A stretch of 6,094 nucleotides of DNA. Origin: Pseudomonadota bacterium. GTDB taxonomy: Bacteria > Pseudomonadota > Alphaproteobacteria > Caulobacterales > Aquidulcibacteraceae. Under the pieces are notes generated by a model that ran no database searches, had not been told where the DNA came from, and was given only the letters and a program-made list of their open reading frames with translations. Each line of letters begins with the position of its first letter. The stretch's first letter is position 1. The DNA is taken from positions 1-6,094 of the forward strand of contig JAEWNX010000349.1 of assembly GCA_023461135.1 (NCBI GenBank), in the 5' to 3' direction. Positions 1-5,699 of this stretch are shown piece after piece. The position numbers were made by a program, and so were the translations under genes.

Positions 1-293
1 GTGCTCGGACGAAACACCGCAAGTTCGCCGCGCCGCGGCGCGCGGCCCAGAAAACGCCCCTCTCGCATCGGGAAAGGAAACGGCGCGAAGGAATAGCGGC
101 CGTAGCCATACGTCCATTTGGTCACCACCAGCAGATCGCCGGGATGGAGCGTCGGCTGCATCGAGCCCGACGGTTGCCGGAACATGCGCAAGCCCGGGCC
201 AAACGGCACGATCACGAACAGCAGCGCGACGCCGAGCAGCAGGAACGCCAGCGTCGTAAATCCCCCGCGTCTCGGTTTGCCTTCGGTCCCCAT
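1..293 (-). CDS. lepB: Signal peptidase I, N-terminal part (gene runs off the left edge)
   Basis: Type I leader peptidases cut signal peptides from exported proteins at the outer face of the inner membrane, using a Ser/Lys dyad. About 97 residues are visible. A basic N-terminus (KPRR) is followed by one hydrophobic membrane segment at residues 12-31 (FTTLAFLLLGVALLFVIVPF). The hallmark box follows at 41-49, P-S-G-S-M-Q-P-T-L, and Ser44 is the expected nucleophile. G-D-x-L-V-V (52-57) comes next. The last visible segment, R-R-G-E-L-A-V-F-R-P, matches the family's RGDIVVF-like box. The catalytic lysine lies further on and is outside the window. The ATG at 293 is preceded by GGAG with a short spacer. 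The gene starts 19 nt after the stop of the DUF6065 gene on the same strand, so co-transcription is likely. Family assignment is confident. Whether the gene is intact cannot be judged. Confidence 0.87.
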   Translation of the reverse strand, partial: MGTEGKPRRGGFTTLAFLLLGVALLFVIVPFGPGLRMFRQPSGSMQPTLHPGDLLVVTKWTYGYGRYSFAPFPFPMREGRFLGRAPRRGELAVFRPS

Positions 294-312
294 TCTCTCC
301 GCCCCGCTTCGC

Positions 313-1068
313 CTACTCCCCCGGCTCGGCCTTGCGCGGCGGCTTCAAGCGCCGGCGATTGACGTGACTGTCCGGCGCCAAGTGTCCCTCCGGCGTGCGG
401 CCGCGGAAATAATCGCGCTGCCAGCCGTGCTTCACCGCTTCGCTGTCGCGGTCGCTGAGCTTGTTGAGGAAGTTGGTGCGGCTTTCGCCCCACGCTTTGT
501 ATTGCTTTTCGAGTTCGGGATCGTCGTGGATCGATTTCACGATCGGCTCGACCTCGTCCATCTTCTCGTGCGGGATCGGCATGATGAAGCAGAACGGCTC
601 GCCTTTCTTGAACGAGATCATGCCCGGCCGCGTGAAGCGCCAGTTCATCGTGAAAGGAAACGGCAGCCAGTAGGTTTCAACGATGCCGACGAGCGGCTGG
701 ATGCCGTCCTTCACCTGATTGGGCGGCCCGCCCACCCACAGATCCCAGCCCGGCTCGGTGCGGAAAAGATAGCCGGTGTGAAACGTCAGCACGCCGCCGG
801 AGAAGTGTGAAACGGCCCAGCGGTTGAGCAACCCGCGCGGCGTATCGTCATCGGGATCGAGGCGGATGTCTTCGATGCGCGGCCCGCCATTCCACGTCGC
901 CGTGAACGACACCGGCGAGAGCAGCGCCCAGCCCGTCGTGTTCGCCACCACCAGGGGCAAGCAGCGGTAGGGATGGCGGTCCGAGAACTTGTCCATCCAC
1001 TCGCGGTCAGGCGATCCAGGAACGAGCTCGGTTGCCTGGGGATCGACTTGATAACAGGTGAGTTTCAT
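313..1068 (-). CDS. DUF6065 family protein of unknown function
   Basis: This 251-residue protein is recognised as DUF6065, a family without an assigned function. The sequence shows the usual N-terminus MKLTCYQ, a conserved [10 protein letters not shown] stretch (34-43), F-T-A-T-W-N-G-G-P (55-63), H-F-S-G-G-V-L-T-F (88-96), [10 protein letters not shown] (108-117) and the aromatic [11 protein letters not shown] run (136-146). The C-terminus is basic. There is no signal peptide or membrane segment, so it is probably a soluble cytoplasmic protein. The frame stays open upstream to an ATG at 1134, but those 22 extra residues are basic and unlike the family, and MKLTCY at 1068 is the natural start. 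No clear Shine-Dalgarno precedes 1068. It is divergent from the deacylase operon and lies just upstream of lepB on the same strand. Nothing in the sequence links it mechanistically to secretion. The family call is firm and the role is unknown. Confidence 0.85.
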   Translation of the reverse strand: MKLTCYQVDPQATELVPGSPDREWMDKFSDRHPYRCLPLVVANTTGWALLSPVSFTATWNGGPRIEDIRLDPDDDTPRGLLNRWAVSHFSGGVLTFHTGYLFRTEPGWDLWVGGPPNQVKDGIQPLVGIVETYWLPFPFTMNWRFTRPGMISFKKGEPFCFIMPIPHEKMDEVEPIVKSIHDDPELEKQYKAWGESRTNFLNKLSDRDSEAVKHGWQRDYFRGRTPEGHLAPDSHVNRRRLKPPRKAEPGE

Positions 1069-1142
1069 GGAGCCGTTCGTAGTGCATCGGTGCGCGAAGG
1101 CAAAGCGCCCGGGCTCCGCTTCCCGTCGCCGCAATACCCAAG

Positions 1143-1166
1143 TGGGACGGGACGCCCACCGTCCCA
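1143..1166. repeat. Perfect palindromic hairpin in the divergent intergenic region
   Basis: TGGGACGG (1143-1150) and CCGTCCCA (1159-1166) are perfect inverted copies around an 8-nt loop. An alternative GTGGG/CCCAC pairing lies inside the same stretch. It sits in the 117-nt gap (1069-1185) between the divergent DUF6065 and deacylase starts, ending 20 nt before the chosen deacylase ATG. No T-run follows on either strand, so it is not a classical terminator. It could be an operator, a leader hairpin or a dispersed GGGACG-type palindromic element. I see no convincing -35/-10 pair elsewhere in this gap. Confidence 0.5.
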
Positions 1167-1185
1167 GATGCTAGTGAGCGCGCCC

Positions 1186-1734
1186 ATGCCCGCCGCCGAG
1201 GAAGACCTGTTCGCCCGCTTCGATGCGCTGGGCATCGCGCACAAGACGCACCGGCATCAACCCGTCTTCACGGTGGACGAGAGCGCGGAGATCAAGGCCG
1301 CCATGCCGGGCGGGCACACCAAGAACCTCTTCCTCAAGGACAAGAAGGGCCGCCTGTTTCTCCTCAGCGCGCTCAGCGACACCGTGATCGACCTTACCGC
1401 CGTCTCAAAGCTGATCGGCGCCGGCCGCTTCAGTTTCGGCAACGCCGATCTGCTGATGCAGCATCTTGGCGTCACACCCGGTTCGGTGACGGTGTTCGCG
1501 GTCATCAACGACGCCGAACGCAACGTTACGCTCGTGCTCGACGAGGCGCTGTTCGCGCACGACCCGGTCAATTTCCATCCCCTGCGCAATGACGCCACCA
1601 CGGCGGTCAGCCCGGCCGATCTCCTGAAATTCGTGCGCGCAACCGGCCATGAGCCGATCCGCCTCGCCTTCGACGCCGCAGGCCGTCCCAGCCTGATTGA
1701 ACCCACGGCCCCTCCGGCCCATGTTCAGCCCTGA
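1186..1734 (+). CDS. YbaK/ProXp-ala-type aminoacyl-tRNA deacylase (prolyl-tRNA synthetase associated domain)
   Basis: The 182-residue protein is a single YbaK/EbsC-type editing domain of the PrdX/ProXp-ala group. Proteins of this group hydrolyse mischarged tRNA in trans, typically Ala-tRNA(Pro) made by prolyl-tRNA synthetases that lack their own editing insert. Visible landmarks are [13 protein letters not shown] (24-35), [11 protein letters not shown] (42-52) with Lys46-Asn47 at the position of the lysine needed by this family, and [11 protein letters not shown] (residues around 100-110). The last is the conserved loop of the YbaK fold. There is no membrane segment. In-frame upstream starts exist (ATG 1168, GTG 1174) and the frame stays open far upstream. 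The ATG at 1186 gives the usual family N-terminus, but no candidate has a strong Shine-Dalgarno, so the start is uncertain by up to six residues. It is the first gene of a five-gene operon and is followed 15 nt later by the thioredoxin. Substrate specificity is inferred from family resemblance. Confidence 0.88.
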   Translation: MPAAEEDLFARFDALGIAHKTHRHQPVFTVDESAEIKAAMPGGHTKNLFLKDKKGRLFLLSALSDTVIDLTAVSKLIGAGRFSFGNADLLMQHLGVTPGSVTVFAVINDAERNVTLVLDEALFAHDPVNFHPLRNDATTAVSPADLLKFVRATGHEPIRLAFDAAGRPSLIEPTAPPAHVQP

Positions 1735-1749
1735 AAAAAAGAGGACCCC

Positions 1750-2652
1750 ATGACCATTCTCGATGGCGCCGCCGCACCCAGTTCTGATGTGGTGAAGGAC
1801 GGCTCCGACCAGGGCTTCATGGCCGATGTGATCGAAGCCTCGCGTGCGCAGCCCGTGATCGTTGATTTCTGGGCGCCGTGGTGCGGCCCGTGCCGTCAGC
1901 TCGGCCCCCCGCTGGAGCAGGCCGTGCGCGGCGCGGCCGGCAAGGTGAAGCTGGTGAAGATCAATATCGACGAGCATCCGGGCGTCGCCGGCCAACTCGG
2001 CGTGCGGTCGATTCCGGCGGTGTATGCGTTCGATCAGGGCCGCCCCGTCGACGGCTTCATGGGCGCGATCCCCGAAAGCCAGATCAGGCTCTTCGTCGAC
2101 CGCCTCGCCGGCGCCGACATGACGGCGGAAATCGAACCCCTGCTCGAGCAAGCCACAGAATCGATGAAGCTCGGCGACATTGGCGGCGCGGCGCAGGCTT
2201 TCACCGCCGTACTGCAGCTCGATCAGACCAACACGAAAGCCATCGCCGGCATGGCGCGCATCGCGCTCAACACCGGCGATGCGGACCAGGCGCGCGAAAT
2301 CCTCGACATGGCGCCGCCGGAAAAGGCCAACGACCCGGATATCGCAGGCGTGCGCACCGCGCTCGATCTCGCGGCCAACGCGGGCAGCGCCGGGGACAAT
2401 GGCGAACTCGGCGCCAAGGTCGCCGCGAACCCCAACGACTTCCAAGCGCGCTACGACCTCGCCGAAGCGCTCTCCGCGCGCGGCGATTTCGAAGGCGCCA
2501 GCGAACAGCTCCTGGCGATCATCGAACGCAACCGCGACTGGAACGAAGGCGCAGCGCGGACGCAGCTCTTGAAGGTCTTCGAAGCCGCCGGGCTCGCGTC
2601 CGACGTCGCCAAGCAAGGGCGCCGCAAGCTCTCGGCGATCCTCTTCTCGTGA
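1750..2652 (+). CDS. cnoX: CnoX-like thioredoxin-TPR chaperedoxin
   Basis: The 300-residue protein combines an N-terminal thioredoxin domain (about 15-120) with a C-terminal helical tetratricopeptide-like part (about 125-300). That is the architecture of CnoX (YbbN), which holds oxidised or unfolded substrates and passes them to chaperones. The active site W-C-G-P-C is at 44-48 and the cis-proline (S-I-P-A) at 89. E. coli CnoX lacks this redox-active pair, while the Caulobacter protein is reported to have it, so this copy is predicted to be a thiol-disulfide reductase as well as a holdase. Repeated A-x-x-L-x-x-G-D motifs ([17 protein letters not shown]) mark the TPR helices. The ATG at 1750 follows AGAGGA with a 4-nt spacer, a good ribosome site. 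The protein is cytoplasmic with no signal peptide. Its stop overlaps the GTG of the LON-domain gene. Automated pipelines may call it simply thioredoxin or TrxA, but the TPR half argues for CnoX. Confidence 0.93.
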   Translation: MTILDGAAAPSSDVVKDGSDQGFMADVIEASRAQPVIVDFWAPWCGPCRQLGPPLEQAVRGAAGKVKLVKINIDEHPGVAGQLGVRSIPAVYAFDQGRPVDGFMGAIPESQIRLFVDRLAGADMTAEIEPLLEQATESMKLGDIGGAAQAFTAVLQLDQTNTKAIAGMARIALNTGDADQAREILDMAPPEKANDPDIAGVRTALDLAANAGSAGDNGELGAKVAANPNDFQARYDLAEALSARGDFEGASEQLLAIIERNRDWNEGAARTQLLKVFEAAGLASDVAKQGRRKLSAILFS

Positions 2653-3305
2653 GCACGTTCGGGTATCGCAAGCCTGCGGACCTGCCGCAGACCATCGCGC
2701 TCTTCCCTCTGGAGGGGGCGGTGCTCTATCCGCGCGGCGTCCTGGCGCTCAACAACTTCGAGCCGCGCTATCTCAACATGATAGACGACGCACTCGGCGA
2801 ACAGCGCCTGATCGGCATCATCCAGCCTGCCGTCGGCGACGAGCAGGCGGTGACGCCCGATTTCGCCGAAGTCGGCACCGTCGGCCGCATCACCACCTTC
2901 TCCGAGACGGACGACGGCCGCTATCTGATCACCCTCACTGGCATTGCGCGCTTTCATCTCGAGCGCGAGATCAAGGCGGCCACGCCGTATCGCCAGGCGC
3001 TCGTCTCCTACGACGCGTTCGCCGAAGATTTCGCGCCGGCCTCCGATTGCCGCATCGACCGCGACGAGCTGATGAAATCGCTGAAGACGTACGCGGCGCT
3101 GCACGGCTTCCAGGTGGATTGGGATTCGGTCGAACAGGCGCCCACGGAAACCGTGATCAATGTCGCCGCGCAAATCTGTCCGTTCGACGCCGTCGCCAAG
3201 CAGGCGCTCCTGGAAGCCGAAACGCTCGACGAGCGGTGCCGTGCGCTGATTGCGCTGCTCGAATGGGACGTCGCGTCCGACAGCACCGACCGCCCGATGC
3301 AATGA
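2649..3305 (+). CDS. Stand-alone LON peptidase substrate-binding domain protein
   Basis: The 218-residue protein consists of a LON N-terminal (substrate-binding) domain and nothing else. There is no AAA+ ATPase and no Ser-Lys protease domain, so it cannot itself be a Lon protease. The signature is near the N-terminus: [13 protein letters not shown] (18-30) and [13 protein letters not shown] (37-49). Then come I-G-I-I-Q-P and, further on, the G-R-I-T-x-F-x-E-T-D-D-G-R-Y motif typical of these small LON proteins. The start is a GTG (2649-2651) that overlaps the cnoX stop as GTGA. The frame is open far upstream, but only as a shadow inside cnoX. A Lon-domain protein next to a CnoX holdase suggests a shared role in recognising damaged or unfolded proteins. 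That role is inferred, and the biochemical function of these single-domain proteins is not established. Confidence 0.9.
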   Translation: MSTFGYRKPADLPQTIALFPLEGAVLYPRGVLALNNFEPRYLNMIDDALGEQRLIGIIQPAVGDEQAVTPDFAEVGTVGRITTFSETDDGRYLITLTGIARFHLEREIKAATPYRQALVSYDAFAEDFAPASDCRIDRDELMKSLKTYAALHGFQVDWDSVEQAPTETVINVAAQICPFDAVAKQALLEAETLDERCRALIALLEWDVASDSTDRPMQ

Positions 3306-3484
3306 GCGACGTCGATCCCAAGCTCCTGGAAGTCCTGGTTTGTCCGCAAACGCGCACGCCGCTGCGCTACGACAAGCAGCGCCAGGAGCTGATCAGCCAC
3401 ACCGCCCGCCTCGCCTACCCCGTGCGCGACGGCGTGCCGATCATGCTGATCGACGAAGCGCGCGAACTCGGAGCGGACGAATGA
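3302..3484 (+). CDS. Trm112 family (UPF0434/YcaR-like) small protein
   Basis: This 60-residue protein belongs to the Trm112/UPF0434 family, whose eukaryotic and archaeal members activate methyltransferases acting on tRNA, rRNA and release factors. The family outline is complete: L-L-E-V-L-V-C-P (8-15), Q-E-L-I-S (around 28-32), [13 protein letters not shown] (37-49) and a final acidic E-A-R-E-L. The zinc-ribbon cysteines of Trm112 are reduced to a single Cys14, and the second position of the C-P-x-C pair is Thr. That is usual for alphaproteobacterial members, so zinc binding is unlikely. The ATG overlaps the LON-domain stop as ATGA and its own stop overlaps the next ATG in the same way. The length matches the family. 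The partner methyltransferase, if any, is not in this window. Confidence 0.9.
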   Translation: MSDVDPKLLEVLVCPQTRTPLRYDKQRQELISHTARLAYPVRDGVPIMLIDEARELGADE

Positions 3485-3843
3485 GCGAGCGTCCCTGGCC
3501 CATCGATCTTGTGTTCGACAGCAAGGCCAAGCAGCTTCACATCGCCTTCGACGACGGCGCCAAATTCGGCATCCCGTTCGAACTCCTGCGCATCGAGAGC
3601 CCCTCCGCCGAAAACAAAGGCCACGGCGGCGGCGTCCCTCCGCCCGTCAAAGGCAAAGCCAATGTCGGCGTCGTCCGCGCCGAACCTGTCGGCCGTTACG
3701 CCGTGCGCATCGTCTTCGACGACGGCCACGACACCGGCCTATATTCCTGGGATCTCTTGTACGATCTCGGCGCCAACAAAGACGAAAAACTGCGCGTGTA
3801 TCGCGCAACGCTCGAAGAACGCATGCTCCGCGACGAAGCGTAG
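3481..3843 (+). CDS. DUF971 protein (gamma-butyrobetaine hydroxylase N-terminal-like domain)
   Basis: The 120-residue protein is a single DUF971 domain, the small fold also found at the N-terminus of gamma-butyrobetaine hydroxylase. It is likewise found fused or next to iron-sulfur carrier proteins in other bacteria. The C-terminal core motif is clear at 70-97: V-G-x-[15 protein letters not shown] and L-L-Y-D-L-G. Before it sits a Gly/Pro/Lys-rich variable loop (46-60). The catalytic dioxygenase domain is absent, so this is not a hydroxylase. It is the last gene of the operon. Its ATG overlaps the Trm112 stop as ATGA, and its TAG lies 28 nt from the stop of the convergent TIR gene. Molecular function is unknown, and involvement in Fe-S metabolism is only a suggestion from family context. 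Confidence 0.9.
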   Translation: MSERPWPIDLVFDSKAKQLHIAFDDGAKFGIPFELLRIESPSAENKGHGGGVPPPVKGKANVGVVRAEPVGRYAVRIVFDDGHDTGLYSWDLLYDLGANKDEKLRVYRATLEERMLRDEA

Positions 3844-3845
3844 GG

Positions 3846-3884
3846 GCTGGAAGCCAGCGTCCCGTAACCGGCTAACGCGCTGGC
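3846..3884. repeat. Overlapping inverted repeats at a convergent gene junction
   Basis: Two mutually exclusive hairpins are visible. The first pairs GCTGG (3846-3850) with CCAGC (3854-3858) around AAG. The second pairs GCCAGCG (3853-3859) with CGCTGGC (3878-3884) perfectly around an 18-nt loop. The CCAGC block is shared. The second stem reaches into the last codons of the TIR gene. Neither is followed by a T-run, so intrinsic termination is not clearly supported, although position between two convergent stops suggests a bidirectional transcription boundary. The GCGTCCC tail resembles the element at 1143-1166. Confidence 0.4.
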
Positions 3885-5605
3885 CCTCTGATACGCTCAA
3901 TGGCCGCCTCAAGCGCGGCTATCGCTTCGGGGCGATTGTACCTCGAGGGGCTTGCTGGAGCCGTCCTTAGATTATCGAGCACTTCAGTGAGCGTGGGCAA
4001 CGCTGACGACGCGCGCGGGCCGAAAGCGCCCAGGGTCTCGGCTGCATTTATGATGATATAATCGGCGTCCGATACGCCTGCTTGGCCGTGCACGGGGTGC
4101 TGGGCGACAGACGCGATAGCGCCGACAAGCTCCTGGTCCGGATTTCCGACGCATCGGGCGATCTGCATCGCGAACAGCCAGCTCCTCCAGTCCGGTTGTC
4201 TCTCGCGCGCCTGCAAGACATCGTAGACCCCGCGAAGCCGCGTCAACGATCTGTTCGTGTTTCCGCAAATGCGGGCGGCGGCGTTCTCCCAGTGCATGTA
4301 GACCGCGCCGGGCGCGGTCAGGACATGACTCAGCGCCTCGTTGCACTGACTGGTGTCCGTGCAATTGGCGATCAGCGCCTCGACCGCTCCAGCGGACATA
4401 TCGCTGTCATCGAGCATTTCGGCGGCGACAATCGGATCGAAGGTCGGATCAGGCGCGCCGGCGTCTTGAAGCGTGGCGGCGCCTGGCGGCGTGTATCCGC
4501 GGAAAGAGAACTCAGCGTGTTCGGGCTCCTGCGCATACGACACATTTTGCCCTCTCAGCAGGATGTTGATCTGACTGGCGATGACTGCGGCGCGGCCAAG
4601 CGCGTTGCTGCGCAGCGCCTCCAGGTGCAAGCGGTGCAGCCGCTCGAATTCGCTGCCTAGCCCACTGGGCGCGCGCTCACGCGCGCTGGCGGCCACTGCG
4701 GCATAGTGCGCCGTGAGCGCCGCGGCGGGCGCGCTCATATCGGCGGCGGATGGCGCAGGCGGATGCGGCTCCGCGGTTGCGCTCCGGGCCGCGAAAGCCG
4801 CCTCGACCTGAGGCTCCGGTGTCGGGACTTGGCTTGCTTGTGCGGGACTTTCTCCGGCGGAAGAAGGCGTGCCAGAATTCGGATTTGGCGCATCCTCCGT
4901 CAGGGCGTCCCGGACGGCGTCTGCCTGCTCCTCATAGTGCTGAATCGCGACATCTGTTTCTGCGTTTCGTCGTCCGATTTCCAGGCTCGAAACGACGCCA
5001 ACAACGACTGCAACGCCTGTCACGGCCGCCGCCGCCCCTATCGTCAGCGCCCGGCGCTTGCGCTGCTTTCGATCTCTATCGGTCAGCTCGCCAAGGTTCG
5101 CACCGACAAGACCTGCGACGATCTTGAGATAAGCCGCCCGAAAACCATCCTTCTCGCGTCTCGCGTCACTCGCCAGGACTTCCTTGTCACTCGCAAGCAA
5201 AGCGCTTGGAAAGCAGCCTTTCGTTGCGTCCGAGCCGTCGACGCTCAGCGACGGGGCTGTAGATGCGACGATTGCGAAGATGCGATCGGGCCGGACCCGC
5301 CGGTAGTACTCGATCTCCCTGTTCACCCATTCGCTGCGCGCGCTTGCTGGCGAGCATACGACAATGAGCGCGCCGCTTTTGGCGAGTGCGCTTTCAATCA
5401 GTTCGCTCAAATGACCTGACGGCAGCTCTTCCCGGTCGCGGAAGATCGGGTAGATGCGATTCTTCAGCTTCTTCTTGCTGAGAACGAACCGGCCCATCGC
5501 TGCGGGAATTCGATAACTCTCAAGCGCCCTGTGCAGCTTACGGGCGAAGCCGACATCAGAGCTCGAATACGAGATGAAGGCGGCGTACTGCGGATCGTCT
5601 GACAC
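3872..5605 (-). CDS. Membrane-anchored TIR domain protein with a Cys-containing C-terminal domain
   Basis: The 577-residue protein begins with a bacterial TIR domain (about 5-165). Box 1 is A-F-I-S-Y-S-S-S-D (9-17). The F-R-D-R-E-E-L-P-S-G segment (55-64) is typical of bacterial TIRs, and V-C-S-P-A-S-A-R-S-E-W-V-N-R-E (83-97) carries Glu97, the position of the catalytic glutamate in NAD-cleaving TIRs. A basic K-Q-R-K-R-R stretch (180-185) precedes one strongly hydrophobic helix (186-208), so the TIR part should face the cytoplasm and the rest the periplasm. Residues 209-238 look helical, about 239-296 is a Pro/Ala/Ser-rich linker, and 297-577 is a helical region that I do not recognise, with cysteines at 415, 421, 447 and 485. 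The start is a GTG preceded by a G-rich ribosome site. Codon use is less GC3-biased than in the neighbouring operon, which fits an accessory gene. It has no same-strand partner in the window. NADase activity and a defence role are inferences. Confidence 0.88.
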   Translation of the reverse strand: MSDDPQYAAFISYSSSDVGFARKLHRALESYRIPAAMGRFVLSKKKLKNRIYPIFRDREELPSGHLSELIESALAKSGALIVVCSPASARSEWVNREIEYYRRVRPDRIFAIVASTAPSLSVDGSDATKGCFPSALLASDKEVLASDARREKDGFRAAYLKIVAGLVGANLGELTDRDRKQRKRRALTIGAAAAVTGVAVVVGVVSSLEIGRRNAETDVAIQHYEEQADAVRDALTEDAPNPNSGTPSSAGESPAQASQVPTPEPQVEAAFAARSATAEPHPPAPSAADMSAPAAALTAHYAAVAASARERAPSGLGSEFERLHRLHLEALRSNALGRAAVIASQINILLRGQNVSYAQEPEHAEFSFRGYTPPGAATLQDAGAPDPTFDPIVAAEMLDDSDMSAGAVEALIANCTDTSQCNEALSHVLTAPGAVYMHWENAAARICGNTNRSLTRLRGVYDVLQARERQPDWRSWLFAMQIARCVGNPDQELVGAIASVAQHPVHGQAGVSDADYIIINAAETLGAFGPRASSALPTLTEVLDNLRTAPASPSRYNRPEAIAALEAAIERIRGPAR

Positions 5606-5610
5606 GGCTT

Positions 5611-5616
5611 ACCCCC
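5611..5616 (-). promoter_or_regulatory. G-rich ribosome binding site supporting the GTG start of the TIR gene
   Basis: On the minus strand GGGGGT lies 5 nt before the GTG at 5605. It is not a textbook AGGAGG, but it is the only purine-rich match nearby. It fixes the start that gives the complete TIR box 1, since the first ATG codons in frame would remove that box. Confidence 0.45.
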
Positions 5617-5622
5617 AGCCGA

Positions 5623-5651
5623 TTTAGTCGCGTCAGAAACGTATGAGTCAA
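5623..5651 (-). promoter_or_regulatory. Possible sigma-70-like promoter of the TIR gene
   Basis: On the minus strand TTGACT (5651-5646) matches the -35 consensus at five of six positions. A 17-nt spacer leads to ACTAAA (5628-5623), a weak -10 in an AT-richer patch (shifting one base gives CTAAAT). Transcription would start about 10 nt before the ribosome site or within it, giving a very short leader. The -35 is good and the -10 poor, so this is a candidate only. Confidence 0.3.
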
Positions 5652-5664
5652 TCGCCCAAAAGGG

Positions 5665-5685
5665 GGATAGCAAGGCCCGCTATCC
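5665..5685. other. Hairpin upstream of the TIR promoter
   Basis: GGATAGC (5665-5671) and GCTATCC (5679-5685) form a perfect 7-bp stem around a 7-nt loop. Read on the minus strand the stem is followed by CCC and TTTT, which makes a weak intrinsic terminator insulating the TIR promoter from upstream transcription possible. It could equally be an operator-like palindrome or part of the structured region to its right. Confidence 0.35.
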
Positions 5686-5699
5686 ATGCGGTCGCGCTC

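Noticed and set aside
118..810. Plus-strand open frame of 230 codons
   Set aside because: It lies over lepB and the DUF6065 gene on the other strand. Its translation is Arg/Ala/Leu/Val-rich without any motif, while the minus-strand genes have clear families.
973..1185. Upstream extension of the deacylase frame to position 973
   Set aside because: The extension overlaps the start of the divergent DUF6065 gene and encodes low-quality sequence unlike the family. The protein proper begins at about 1186.
1405..2616. Minus-strand open frame of 403 codons
   Set aside because: Antisense shadow of the deacylase and cnoX genes, with H/R/G-rich sequence typical of the reverse of GC-rich coding DNA.
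1878..2648. Upstream extension of the LON-domain frame through cnoX
   Set aside because: Arg-rich out-of-frame reading of cnoX. The true start is the overlapping GTG at 2649.
2451..3302. Minus-strand open frame of 283 codons
   Set aside because: Antisense shadow of cnoX and the LON-domain gene, without recognisable domains.
4082..5419. Plus-strand open frames at 4082-4660 and 4706-5419
   Set aside because: Both lie antisense to the TIR gene and encode Arg/Ala-rich sequence with no domain. The TIR frame carries the real motifs.
3872..5605. A complete Thoeris or other named TIR defence system
   Set aside because: Only one TIR gene is present, and no ThsA-like NAD-binding/SLOG protein, CBASS synthase or Argonaute gene is visible. 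The neighbour to its left is a conserved housekeeping operon.
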